Shown here: piece after piece, positions 28,405-35,730 of the stretch
Layout of the letters: each line of letters opens with the position of its first letter
Numbering within the stretch: position 1 is the first letter of the stretch
DNA from: Candidatus Lucifugimonas marina
GTDB lineage: Bacteria > Chloroflexota > Dehalococcoidia > Lucifugimonadales > Lucifugimonadaceae
Direction of reading: 5' to 3'
DNA length: 64,000 bases
Assembly: GCA_029593915.1 (NCBI GenBank)
Contig: CP046147.1
Location: forward strand, 2,589,001-2,653,000
The notes under the pieces: generated by a model
Database searches by the model: none
The model's input: the letters and a program-made list of their open reading frames with translations, nothing else
Told to the model about the DNA's origin: nothing
Position numbers and translations under genes: made by a program

Positions 28405-29238
28405 CTACAGGCGCGCTTCGACCTGCTCACGTGAAGGGCAGCCGCTCAGCCCGATCGACTCGATCGAAATAGCTGCTGCCGTGGCTGCATAGCGACCAGC
28501 TTCTTCGATGCTCTTTCCTTCGCTCAACGCAATCGTAAAAGCTGTGGCCCAGATGTCGCCTGCGCCTGTGAAATCTACAGGTTCAGTTTTCACAGCCGGA
28601 ATCTGAATCCACTCGCCATTGCTCCAAACACTGGTTCCGTTCTCACCTCGAGTCACGCAAACGATATCGCCAAGATCAAACAGCTGCTGTTCAGGCAGCA
28701 GTTCGATCTCTGATTCAGAAACAGCGATTACGTCCCACTTCTTCCCTCGGAACGGTGGAAGCATATCGGCGTGAGAAATAGCGCCATCATGTCCCCAACG
28801 CCTGAGCCAGCCGGACGGTATCAAGCACGATAGTTTGGCGTCGAACCAATTCACACAATCGGTCGGAAGCTCATGAAGCAATGGTCCTACAAAGACGATA
28901 TCCGGAGTGGTCCAGCCGCTCGGCACTGCCGCCTGAGAAATTCGATTGCCTGATGCCATCAGCACCTGAGTCCGCTCACCCGAGTCGTAGTAGTTGGCAA
29001 AGCTCGCAGTGTGTTCGCTTTCGACAACTTGGACATCTATTCCTTCAAGAATCAGGTTCACCGGATAGTCCTCGCCAACCGATGTAACTGCACCTGTAGC
29101 CAGTCCATGCTTTTGAGCCGTGAGTGTCGAGAACGCAACTGCCCCACCGGGTATGTGACTCGACGGTGGACCATTGTCGATCACGTTCACATCGAACGAG
29201 AGGTGGCCTAGAGATATGAAGGATGGTGCGGAGGGCAT
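28405..29238 (-). CDS. PfkB-family carbohydrate kinase
   Basis: This 277-residue member of the ribokinase/PfkB superfamily has a GGAVAFSTLTAQKHGLATG N-terminal region and a C-terminal DFTGAGDIWATAFTIAL motif. That motif holds the anion-hole GAGD and catalytic Asp (usually DTxGAGD, here DFTGAGD). The middle lid region is short. The ATG at 29238 is preferred over the TTG at 29244. Substrate (sugar, nucleoside or inositol-like) cannot be told from the sequence. Convergent with the thioredoxin-like gene, with 6 bases between the stops. Confidence 0.82.
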   Translation of the reverse strand: MPSAPSFISLGHLSFDVNVIDNGPPSSHIPGGAVAFSTLTAQKHGLATGAVTSVGEDYPVNLILEGIDVQVVESEHTASFANYYDSGERTQVLMASGNRISQAAVPSGWTTPDIVFVGPLLHELPTDCVNWFDAKLSCLIPSGWLRRWGHDGAISHADMLPPFRGKKWDVIAVSESEIELLPEQQLFDLGDIVCVTRGENGTSVWSNGEWIQIPAVKTEPVDFTGAGDIWATAFTIALSEGKSIEEAGRYAATAAAISIESIGLSGCPSREQVEARL

Positions 29239-29317
29239 TGGCAAGTATTGGTGCTAGCGGCGATATTGTCGCAACAGGTGAAATTGGTTCGGTTCGAAGA
29301 TATCACCCTCACCCCAA

Positions 29318-29338
29318 CCCTCTCCCACTGGGAGAGGG
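29318..29338. repeat. short palindromic repeat
   Basis: CCCTCTCCC, three bases, then GGGAGAGGG. It is preceded by TCACCCTCACCCCAA, a context seen in dispersed palindromic repeats of many bacteria. Similar palindromes occur at 50902, 51013 and 57983. Confidence 0.6.
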
Positions 29339-29350
29339 AGTTATCACCGA

Positions 29351-29396
29351 AAATAAAAAATCGCCTGAAGCCGCATCATTGCGACTCAGGCGATTT
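29351..29396 (-). terminator. intrinsic terminator after jag
   Basis: AAATCGCCTGA at 29358-29368 pairs with TCAGGCGATTT at 29386-29396. On the minus strand the stem is followed by TTTTTTATTTT. It lies 34 bases past the jag stop and closes the rpmH-to-jag cluster. Confidence 0.85.
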
Positions 29397-29429
29397 ATTC
29401 AATCTCTCAGAAAGCGTGCCATTGGCACC

Positions 29430-30530
29430 CTAATCGTTCGGGAAGATCACTACTCGGCGTTGGTTGCCTTCACCTTCAGATTCGGTTCGAACCTCAGGGT
29501 GACCAGCGAGCGCCATGTGAACGATTCGTCGTTCTGCCGGCGACATTGGCTCCAGGCTATCTTCACGACCGCTTGATCCGACTCGTCCTGCTGTTCGGCG
29601 AGCAAGTCGTCGCAGCATCTGAACGCGTCGTTCCCGGTAGTCTTCGATATCGATAACTACGTAGGCTTTTCGACCGAGTTGTCGGTTGGTGACCATTCGA
29701 ATCAGGAACTGAAGCGCTTGAAGCGTTTCTCCACGTCGACCGATCAGCAATCCGGCGTCCTGACCTTCGATTTCGAATGTCATTGAGCCTTCTTCATCGT
29801 CTTCACGGATGTAGGTGTCGGCTACGACGCCCATTGCACCCAGGAAGTAATCTATGAGTTCAGATACGAGCTGCTCAGCCTCTTCGTCTTTTTCACGAAT
29901 GATTGGCTGTGAGTCGGTATTTCGGTCAGAGTTACGTTCTGATCGAGCAGGACGATCTTCGCGAGCAGACTGCTCAGATCGCTCTGAGCGGGCAGGCCGA
30001 TCATCACGATCTTCTCTATCATCCGAAGACGAACGCTCGGAATTCCTTCCGTTTCGTCGACCTCTGCCGCGACCACCACGCTGACCTCGACGTCCTCGTG
30101 AAGGCGCTTCTTCTTGCTCGGAATCATCGCCTGTTGAAGCCTCAACAGGTTCTGACTGCGGTTGATCTTCATCGCTAGCCTGATCGCCGCGACCACGTCC
30201 GCGACCTCGGCCACGATTTCGGCTCCGATTGCGTGATCGGCTTCGTCGACGAGGTGCTTCCTCTTCAGAATCTTCCGAGGCATCCGAATCAGTCGAAGCC
30301 TCCGGAGAATCTTCTACGGCATCTTCAAAATCATCGTCATAATACGACCCGGCATCACCGAGTGCGGATACTTCGATCTCTGCAGGTTCACCACCGAATC
30401 CGAGAATTCCCGAACGGCCAGTGTTAATTACCCTTATTTCGACGTCTTCGAGTTCGGCGTCCAGTTCGGCGAGAGCGATTTCGGTCGCTTCGTCGACTGT
30501 CTTTCCCGAGAACTTCCGTGCTCTGGTCAT
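29430..30530 (-). CDS. jag: Jag / KhpB RNA-binding protein
   Basis: This 366-residue Jag (SpoIIIJ-associated) protein starts with the Jag-N domain (MTRARKFSGKTVDEATEIAL, then GRSGILGFGGEPAEIEV). A long disordered insert of about 160 residues rich in Glu, Asp, Arg, Ser and RGRGRG follows. Next come a KH domain (SMTFEIEGQDAGLLIGRRGETL) and a C-terminal R3H domain (LEPMSPAERRIVHMALAGHPEVRTESEG). Jag/KhpB binds RNA and is linked to cell division and elongation in Gram-positives. ATG 30530 is used, since the frame before it is not Jag-like. The gene starts inside yidC, with about 107 bases shared. Confidence 0.9.
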   Translation of the reverse strand: MTRARKFSGKTVDEATEIALAELDAELEDVEIRVINTGRSGILGFGGEPAEIEVSALGDAGSYYDDDFEDAVEDSPEASTDSDASEDSEEEAPRRRSRSRNRSRNRGRGRGRGRGDQASDEDQPQSEPVEASTGDDSEQEEAPSRGRRGQRGGRGRGRRNGRNSERSSSDDREDRDDRPARSERSEQSAREDRPARSERNSDRNTDSQPIIREKDEEAEQLVSELIDYFLGAMGVVADTYIREDDEEGSMTFEIEGQDAGLLIGRRGETLQALQFLIRMVTNRQLGRKAYVVIDIEDYRERRVQMLRRLARRTAGRVGSSGREDSLEPMSPAERRIVHMALAGHPEVRTESEGEGNQRRVVIFPND

Positions 30531-31398
30531 CTTCGTCTGACTCCTCCGGATCTGGTGTCGGTTCGCTCTCACCGGATGCCATGGCTGCGAGTTCTTTTAC
30601 TCGCAATGCCCGGCTCTCGTCGGTTCCGAGGTACGACCGTCCGAATAGTTCAATTGGTTGTTTGCCGCTGACGTAGTACTGAATTACTACCCCAACGATG
30701 TTTGAGAACAGTATGTAAACAGCCAAACCAGCGGGGAACTGCCATGTGAATGCACCGAACATAATCGGCATCATCCACAGCATCATCTGGTTGGTCTGTC
30801 GCTGGCGTGGGTCTGTAGTTGGGTTCGTCGTCATCTTCTGCTGGAGGAACATCGAGGCACCAACCAGAACTGGCAGTGCGTAGTTCCACGGCATAGCCGC
30901 AGCAGATACGAGATCCACAAGAGATAGACCCAGGAACTGACTATCGAATGGAACTGCGGTAATCGCAGGGTTCCAGCTATAGAACAGATCCGATAGATTC
31001 GCCATGCCTTCTGGTGTCGATGGCATGGTGCGCAGAATTGCCCTGTAGAAACCAATCCAGATAGGCATCTGGATAATCATCGGACCTAGACAACCAACCG
31101 GGCTAACCCCAGCTTCTTTGTACAGCCCCATAGTTTCTGAGGACATCTGACGACGGGCGTCGCCCTTTTTGCCCTTGTACTTATCTTGAATCGCCTTCAG
31201 CTTTGGCTGAATGCTCTGCATCTTCTTCATCTGGCGAGTTTGCCGCACAGTCAGTGGGATCATTGCCAGACGGATGAGAACAGTAAAGACGATGATGCTG
31301 ATTCCGAAGTTCGAAAACAGCAGCTGATACAACAGCGCAAGGCTGTTGATCATCGGACGCATAATTACTTCTTGCCAGAGAATGCCAAATATTTCCAT
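30424..31398 (-). CDS. yidC: membrane protein insertase YidC/Oxa1
   Basis: This 324-residue YidC lacks the large N-terminal periplasmic domain of proteobacterial forms and resembles the Gram-positive type. Hydrophobic segments, the RLAMIPLTVRQTRQMKKMQ loop with its conserved Arg/Lys-rich hairpin, and the VSPVGCLGPMIIQMPIWIGFYRAI region identify it. The C-terminal 60 residues are acidic, then strongly basic (RRSDRNRSRRTGRRTRRRRNKGN by its end), as in YidC tails that touch the ribosome. This tail is encoded by the same bases as the Jag N-terminus in a different frame. It inserts membrane proteins alone or with SecYEG. Confidence 0.93.
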   Translation of the reverse strand: MEIFGILWQEVIMRPMINSLALLYQLLFSNFGISIIVFTVLIRLAMIPLTVRQTRQMKKMQSIQPKLKAIQDKYKGKKGDARRQMSSETMGLYKEAGVSPVGCLGPMIIQMPIWIGFYRAILRTMPSTPEGMANLSDLFYSWNPAITAVPFDSQFLGLSLVDLVSAAAMPWNYALPVLVGASMFLQQKMTTNPTTDPRQRQTNQMMLWMMPIMFGAFTWQFPAGLAVYILFSNIVGVVIQYYVSGKQPIELFGRSYLGTDESRALRVKELAAMASGESEPTPDPEESDEDDQSTEVLGKDSRRSDRNRSRRTGRRTRRRRNKGN

Positions 31399-31450
31399 TA
31401 GATGGCCGCCCCGTTCGAAGTTTCGTGGCTAAACAGGCTAGGTGGAACGA

Positions 31451-32701
31451 TTAGTCGCATCGTCCACCGCCTTTCAAATCGACACACCCTCTTTGGGTCG
31501 TATCGTCGACTGAGTACCACTTGAGATCGCCGTTCAAGGCGTGGACATAGAGCAGGTCGTTGTGAACCAACGGGCTGGCTTTGACCGGCTCGTCGGTCAA
31601 GAACACCCCAAGCTCTCGTCCGTCGATGACTGAAATAACCCAAACGTTCTTTTCGCCCGATGGCACAGCGAGTGCTCTTTCTCGGGTATCACCGCGCTTG
31701 CGGTCGAAAAGTGTTGGCGATGCAACGATTTGACCGTCGACAGATGCTGACCACTTCTCTGAACCAGTTGAATCGTCGATGGCGAACACCGTTCCGCTAA
31801 GGGTCGATATGTACACCGTGTCGTCCTCGATCACCGGCTTAGCCCAGACCCACTCTCCAGCATCGAACTTCCATTCGCCATTGCCAGAGTTCACAGCAGA
31901 AAGCTGCGAAGAGCTTGATCGTGACGAAATATTGAGTTGGTAAGCATTGCTTGCCAGATCGCCGAAGTACAAGTTTCCGTCTTGGGCGAGGATTGGGCCA
32001 GCGATGGCACCATCGGTTTCAAAAGTCCACTTGATGCGATCTGAAGCATTGGACGAATCGTCGGGATTCGAAATATCAATTGCGTAAAGCGTTCCTGCCA
32101 TCGTTCCGATGAACGCAGTCGAACCTTCTACAGCTACGCCGGTAAAAGCGTTGCCATCGAGAGCAATTCGCCATTTTGCGATTGAAGAAGCTGACGCTGA
32201 AGAGTCGATGGCGTAGAAGTAGCCATCGGCGCTATCTTCCTCATCACCTATCGTGGTTGTTCCAACAAATAGGGTGTCGCCTGAAACTCCGATATCACCA
32301 ACAAGTTTGGTTTTGAGCTCAAGTCCCTTCTGGCCCCAAATGGAAAGACCAGACTCGAGATTCAGTCCGAATATCTCGCCATCGCATTCATCACCACGAC
32401 AGGTGTAACCAATGCTGTAGATGTTCTCGCCGAGGACAACAGCGTTGCTGTACATCGCACCGAGGCCGTCACCGGATGGGTAACGCCAGCTATTGTCGAG
32501 ATTTCCTGTCTCGGCATCGAACCGAACAAGATGACCATCCCGATTACCGATGAACAGCTTGTTTTCTTCGGCTACAGGTCCCGACCATCCACCTTCTGGG
32601 GTGAGATCGTTCACACAGGCAACCGCTGCAATCATCACAAATACGAGTGCGAAGAGTACGGGTAACCGTCGGCGACTATTGAAGTTTCGTTGTTTTGACA
32701 C
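31451..32701 (-). CDS. PQQ-type beta-propeller lipoprotein (BamB-like repeats)
   Basis: This protein of about 416 residues has a lipoprotein signal (RRRLPVLFALVFVMIAAVAC, Cys29) and then at least six PQQ-like WD-type blades (for example LYAIDISNPDDSS, VFAIDDSTGSEKWSAS, YYAIDS). The frame is open to a GTG at 32812, but that would put 65 residues before the lipobox Cys. GTG 32701 gives a normal signal peptide, so it is chosen. No strong Shine-Dalgarno decides this. It resembles BamB and related propellers. Its position between yidD and yidC is unusual and suggests a role in export or envelope assembly, which is inference. Confidence 0.8.
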   Translation of the reverse strand: MSKQRNFNSRRRLPVLFALVFVMIAAVACVNDLTPEGGWSGPVAEENKLFIGNRDGHLVRFDAETGNLDNSWRYPSGDGLGAMYSNAVVLGENIYSIGYTCRGDECDGEIFGLNLESGLSIWGQKGLELKTKLVGDIGVSGDTLFVGTTTIGDEEDSADGYFYAIDSSASASSIAKWRIALDGNAFTGVAVEGSTAFIGTMAGTLYAIDISNPDDSSNASDRIKWTFETDGAIAGPILAQDGNLYFGDLASNAYQLNISSRSSSSQLSAVNSGNGEWKFDAGEWVWAKPVIEDDTVYISTLSGTVFAIDDSTGSEKWSASVDGQIVASPTLFDRKRGDTRERALAVPSGEKNVWVISVIDGRELGVFLTDEPVKASPLVHNDLLYVHALNGDLKWYSVDDTTQRGCVDLKGGGRCD

Positions 32702-32824
32702 GAGTGCGCTGTTTGATGTGCGGTTCGTGCCGGATATTGACGGTGGCGTTTTAGGCCTCCGGGAGGTTTGGAACTGAGTCAGATTACTAATTTGATATTG
32801 GCGATCTGGCACAGCAGGTTTCAG

Positions 32825-33052
32825 TTATTTAGATACGGACTTTTCAGGGACAGGATCGTAACCCCGCGATCGACCGGGATGACACCGACCAATCCTTTTT
32901 GCAGCAAGCCACGCACCCTTGACTGAACCGTGAGTCTTGATTGCATCAGCTGCAAATTCAGAACAAGTTGGATCGTATCGGCACTGGCCAGGCCAGTAGG
33001 GAGATATAGCCAACTTATAAAACTTGATGAACAGTAGCAGCGGGTGACGCAT
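32825..33052 (-). CDS. yidD: membrane protein insertion efficiency factor YidD
   Basis: This 75-residue YidD has the family hallmarks FYKLAISPYWPGQCRYDPTCSEFA (shown in part) and the cysteine pair Cys23 and Cys30 region, then CHPGRSRGYDPVP. It helps YidC insert membrane proteins. Its ATG overlaps the rnpA stop in a TAATG arrangement, so translation is coupled. Confidence 0.95.
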   Translation of the reverse strand: MRHPLLLFIKFYKLAISPYWPGQCRYDPTCSEFAADAIKTHGSVKGAWLAAKRIGRCHPGRSRGYDPVPEKSVSK

Positions 33053-33384
33053 TATTCGACACCTGCCCGCTTGACCGACTTACCGATAGAGCGTTCTAGA
33101 TCTGAGAACGCTGCGTCAGCCGATTCAGGCTTCGCAGTTACTACAACATCCCAACCTTCTGAGGCATCGATGTTTGCAAAAACACTGCGTATGCGTCGCT
33201 TAACAAGGTTTCTTGTCACGGCGTTCCCAACACGTTTGCTCACCGATAGACCGACCCTCACATAGGGAAGGCCGTTAGGCATTGCCACGACGTTGGTCAA
33301 AGCATTGGAACTTCGGCGACCGCGAGAGAATACCTGACGGAATTCCGCCGGTCGCTTTATTCGTTGCTCAGTAGGAAGTGACAC
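33052..33384 (-). CDS. rnpA: ribonuclease P protein component
   Basis: This 110-residue RnpA is the protein subunit of RNase P, which matures tRNA 5' ends. RIKRPAEFRQVFSRGRR at the start, RVGLSVSKRVGNAVTRNLVKRR in the middle with the RNR-type basic motif, and DVVVTAKPESADAAF near the end match the family. It lies 13 bases downstream of rpmH, the usual arrangement. Confidence 0.95.
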   Translation of the reverse strand: MSLPTEQRIKRPAEFRQVFSRGRRSSNALTNVVAMPNGLPYVRVGLSVSKRVGNAVTRNLVKRRIRSVFANIDASEGWDVVVTAKPESADAAFSDLERSIGKSVKRAGVE

Positions 33385-33397
33385 GGAATGCGGCTTA

Positions 33398-33535
33398 CTA
33401 AACGGTTAGCCGCAGCCTGCCCTTGCCTCGACGACGTGCGAGAACCGCACGGCCGCCCTTAGAACTCATTCGTGATCGGAAACCGTGGACGCGCTGGCGT
33501 CGGCGGGATTTTGGTTGGTAGGTACGCTTTGGCAT
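33398..33535 (-). CDS. rpmH: 50S ribosomal protein L34
   Basis: This short gene encodes 45 residues beginning [20 protein letters not shown] and ending [14 protein letters not shown], an unmistakable L34. It heads the minus-strand series rpmH, rnpA, yidD, propeller lipoprotein, yidC, jag, which is the order found near dnaA/oriC in many bacteria. Upstream the strand turns to a GreA-like gene, not to dnaA. Confidence 0.97.
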   Translation of the reverse strand: MPKRTYQPKSRRRQRVHGFRSRMSSKGGRAVLARRRGKGRLRLTV

Positions 33536-33655
33536 ATTTGTAGTGGGAGGCTTTCGGAATTCTGATGAGCAGTGTCCCTACGGCGATGTGACCCGAATTA
33601 ATAACAGATGGGTAAACATCGATTTTAAGTTCGAGACGCTCTGGGTGTCAAACAA

Positions 33656-33685
33656 TTTTGAGATGAATTATTTGCGGTCTCAAAA
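33656..33685. promoter_or_regulatory. inverted repeat between rpmH and the GreA-like gene
   Basis: TTTTGAGA at 33656-33663 and TCTCAAAA at 33678-33685 are an 8-bp inverted repeat with a 14-base centre. It lies in the 234-base divergent promoter region. Function unknown. It could be an operator or a leader stem. Confidence 0.4.
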
Positions 33686-33769
33686 ACGCGTAACTATCAT
33701 TAAGGGATTGTTCTTCTGTTATCCAGCAGTGGGAAACAGGATTTCCTGACCCACAGAAATAGGCAAAAC

Positions 33770-34615
33770 ATGGCAACGACGTCTGAAGCACCGGAAACCA
33801 CTCAAGAAGAGCAAGGAGTCCTTTCACTAAACGAAGCATTTCAGACGTATGTAAGGCAAATGCCACAAGACACTAAGAAGTCTGCGCAGCCTGAAATTGC
33901 CAAGTTCGTTCGCTGGATGGGATCGGAGCGCCTGATCGATTCGATCATCCCTTCCGAAATTGGTGATTACAACGATATTTTCGGCGCTAAGACCGCCACT
34001 CGTGACGCCACCGAACGCCTCAGCGCTGTAAAGCTTTTCCTCACTTTCCTTAAGAAGAAAGACTTCATTGAGGTAAACCTTGCGCAGCACCTTCGCCTTC
34101 GAAAATCTCGCACATCAGCTGCTGCAAAAGCAGTCGCAGCCGAGAACCAGACTCGAAGCGTTCGATTGACCCAAAGCGGATACAACGAGATGACCAAGCA
34201 GCTTGCACAATTGCAAGAAGAGCGCATCAGAATCGTTGAAGATATTCAGCGAGCAGCAGCCGACGGTGACGTACGTGAAAACGCTCCACTTGAAGCAGCT
34301 CGAGAAGCCCAGGGTATGACCATCGGTAAGATTCAGGAACTTGAGGCAACGCTCAAAGTTGCTGTGATCATCGATGCTAAAGACCAGGACGACACCCGAG
34401 TTCACATCGGATCGAAGGTAGAGCTAACTGAGACTAGTTCCGACAAGACGGTCAAGTATCAGTTGGTAGAGCCAAACGAAGCCAACCCACTGGCAAGCAA
34501 AATTTCGATCGTGTCACCAGTCGGTTCAGCAATTCTCGGGCATAAGCTCGGCGACGAGGTAAAGGTAAAGACCCCTCGTGGCCAGCAGGTGTACAAGATC
34601 AGCAAGACTTCGTAA
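33770..34615 (+). CDS. GreA/GreB-family transcript cleavage factor with extra N-terminal domain
   Basis: Residues 125-281 are a complete GreA. They hold a coiled coil with acidic tip GDVRENAPLEAAREAQ (Asp and Glu conserved as in GDLKENAEY), then the C-terminal FKBP-like domain ending VGSAILGHKLGDEVKVKTPRG. GreA rescues backtracked RNA polymerase by stimulating transcript cleavage. Residues 15-110 are a helical domain (YVRQMPQDTKKSAQPEIAKF, RDATERLSAVKLFLTFLKKK) that looks like the SAM-like core-binding domain of tyrosine recombinases. It lacks any catalytic domain. At 281 residues the protein is much longer than the usual 155-160. Whether the extra domain binds DNA is not known. Confidence 0.85.
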   Translation: MATTSEAPETTQEEQGVLSLNEAFQTYVRQMPQDTKKSAQPEIAKFVRWMGSERLIDSIIPSEIGDYNDIFGAKTATRDATERLSAVKLFLTFLKKKDFIEVNLAQHLRLRKSRTSAAAKAVAAENQTRSVRLTQSGYNEMTKQLAQLQEERIRIVEDIQRAAADGDVRENAPLEAAREAQGMTIGKIQELEATLKVAVIIDAKDQDDTRVHIGSKVELTETSSDKTVKYQLVEPNEANPLASKISIVSPVGSAILGHKLGDEVKVKTPRGQQVYKISKTS

Positions 34616-34752
34616 TTTGGGAAATCGCTAAACGCGATTAGTTGATCAACGATAATCTCACCGACCCGCAGTTCACTGTGCTAGTTTATTCCGCGGATTC
34701 GCGCACCCCTCGATTCACAATTACGCAAACAGCGTAGAAAGACGTATCTCTG

Positions 34753-35730
34753 TTGCTAGAGACCTTTAACCACTGGTTATTTTTCAACTTAGCGCTTGTC
34801 GTACTACTCATATTCGACCTTTTGATCCTCACTAAAAACGACCGCGAAGTTTCGATGAAAAACGCTGCGTGGTTAACAGCTTTCTGGTGGGGAGTTGCCA
34901 CACTTTGCGGTGTTTGGATATTCACCCAAGGCTCGTCAGAGCAAGGCGTTAATTACGCCACAGCGTTCGTTGTTGAAAAAGCGCTTAGCGTTGACAATTT
35001 ATTTGTCTTCTTGGTGATCTTTACTTACTTCCGATTACCAGGAGATGTAAGACTCCGTGCGCTGTTCTTCGGCATCATCGGAGCACTGCTTGCCAGAGCA
35101 ATCTTTATTGCTGTTGGTATCACGCTTATTACGGCATTCTCCTGGGTACTGTTCATACTCGGAGCGTTCCTGATCTACACGGGGTACAAAATCGCATTCG
35201 TTGGCGATTCAGAAGTAGATCCTGGACAAAATCCTGTCGTTAAAATCTTTAGAAAATTCATGCCCGTCACCGACGAATATGATGGGCACAAATTCTTCAA
35301 GCGACTACCTAACGGCACTAAAGCGGCGACGCCATTTTTACTGGTAATCATCGCCCTCGGCACGACGGACATTGTGTTCGCCATTGACTCGATACCAACA
35401 GTGTTCGGTATCACTCAGGATCCCTTTATCGTTTGGACCTCAAACGCCATGGCGGTGCTAGGACTACGACCACTGTTTTTCCTACTGTCAGGACTAGTCA
35501 AAATATTCCGCTTTCTCCAGTACGGATTAGCGGTTGTACTGGTACTAATCGGTATAAAAATGGTGCTCGAGGAAGCTGCCCACGCGTTCGACTTCCACTT
35601 ACCCGAAATTATGGAAGCTCCGTTCCTTTCACTGGTCGTTATAACGATAATTTTCTCCGTTGCGATCGTCCTATCAAAGATGTTCCCTGCTCCGGAAGAA
35701 TCGCCTGAAGAACACGGTCCAGTTGCATGA
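34753..35730 (+). CDS. TerC-family integral membrane protein
   Basis: This 325-residue TerC family protein has about eight membrane segments. It has the family signatures NYATAFVVEKALSVDNLFVF and ALGTTDIVFAIDSIPTVFGI, with their membrane acidic residues. TerC/Alx proteins take part in metal (manganese, tellurite-linked) handling. The TTG start is supported by the absence of an upstream in-frame alternative. The stop overlaps the next ATG (ATGA), so it may be co-translated with the FAD/Fe-S oxidase. A functional link is not obvious. Confidence 0.88.
   Translation: MLETFNHWLFFNLALVVLLIFDLLILTKNDREVSMKNAAWLTAFWWGVATLCGVWIFTQGSSEQGVNYATAFVVEKALSVDNLFVFLVIFTYFRLPGDVRLRALFFGIIGALLARAIFIAVGITLITAFSWVLFILGAFLIYTGYKIAFVGDSEVDPGQNPVVKIFRKFMPVTDEYDGHKFFKRLPNGTKAATPFLLVIIALGTTDIVFAIDSIPTVFGITQDPFIVWTSNAMAVLGLRPLFFLLSGLVKIFRFLQYGLAVVLVLIGIKMVLEEAAHAFDFHLPEIMEAPFLSLVVITIIFSVAIVLSKMFPAPEESPEEHGPVA

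Noticed and set aside
30233-30427. Overlapping plus-strand and other-frame ORFs in the jag low-complexity region
   Set aside because: They are antisense shadows of the Arg/Glu-rich linker. They have no start signal or family match.
33719-33730. A single DnaA-box-like TTATCCAGC near the rpmH cluster, suggesting oriC
   Set aside because: Only one imperfect box is present, there is no cluster of boxes or AT-rich unwinding region, and dnaA is not adjacent.
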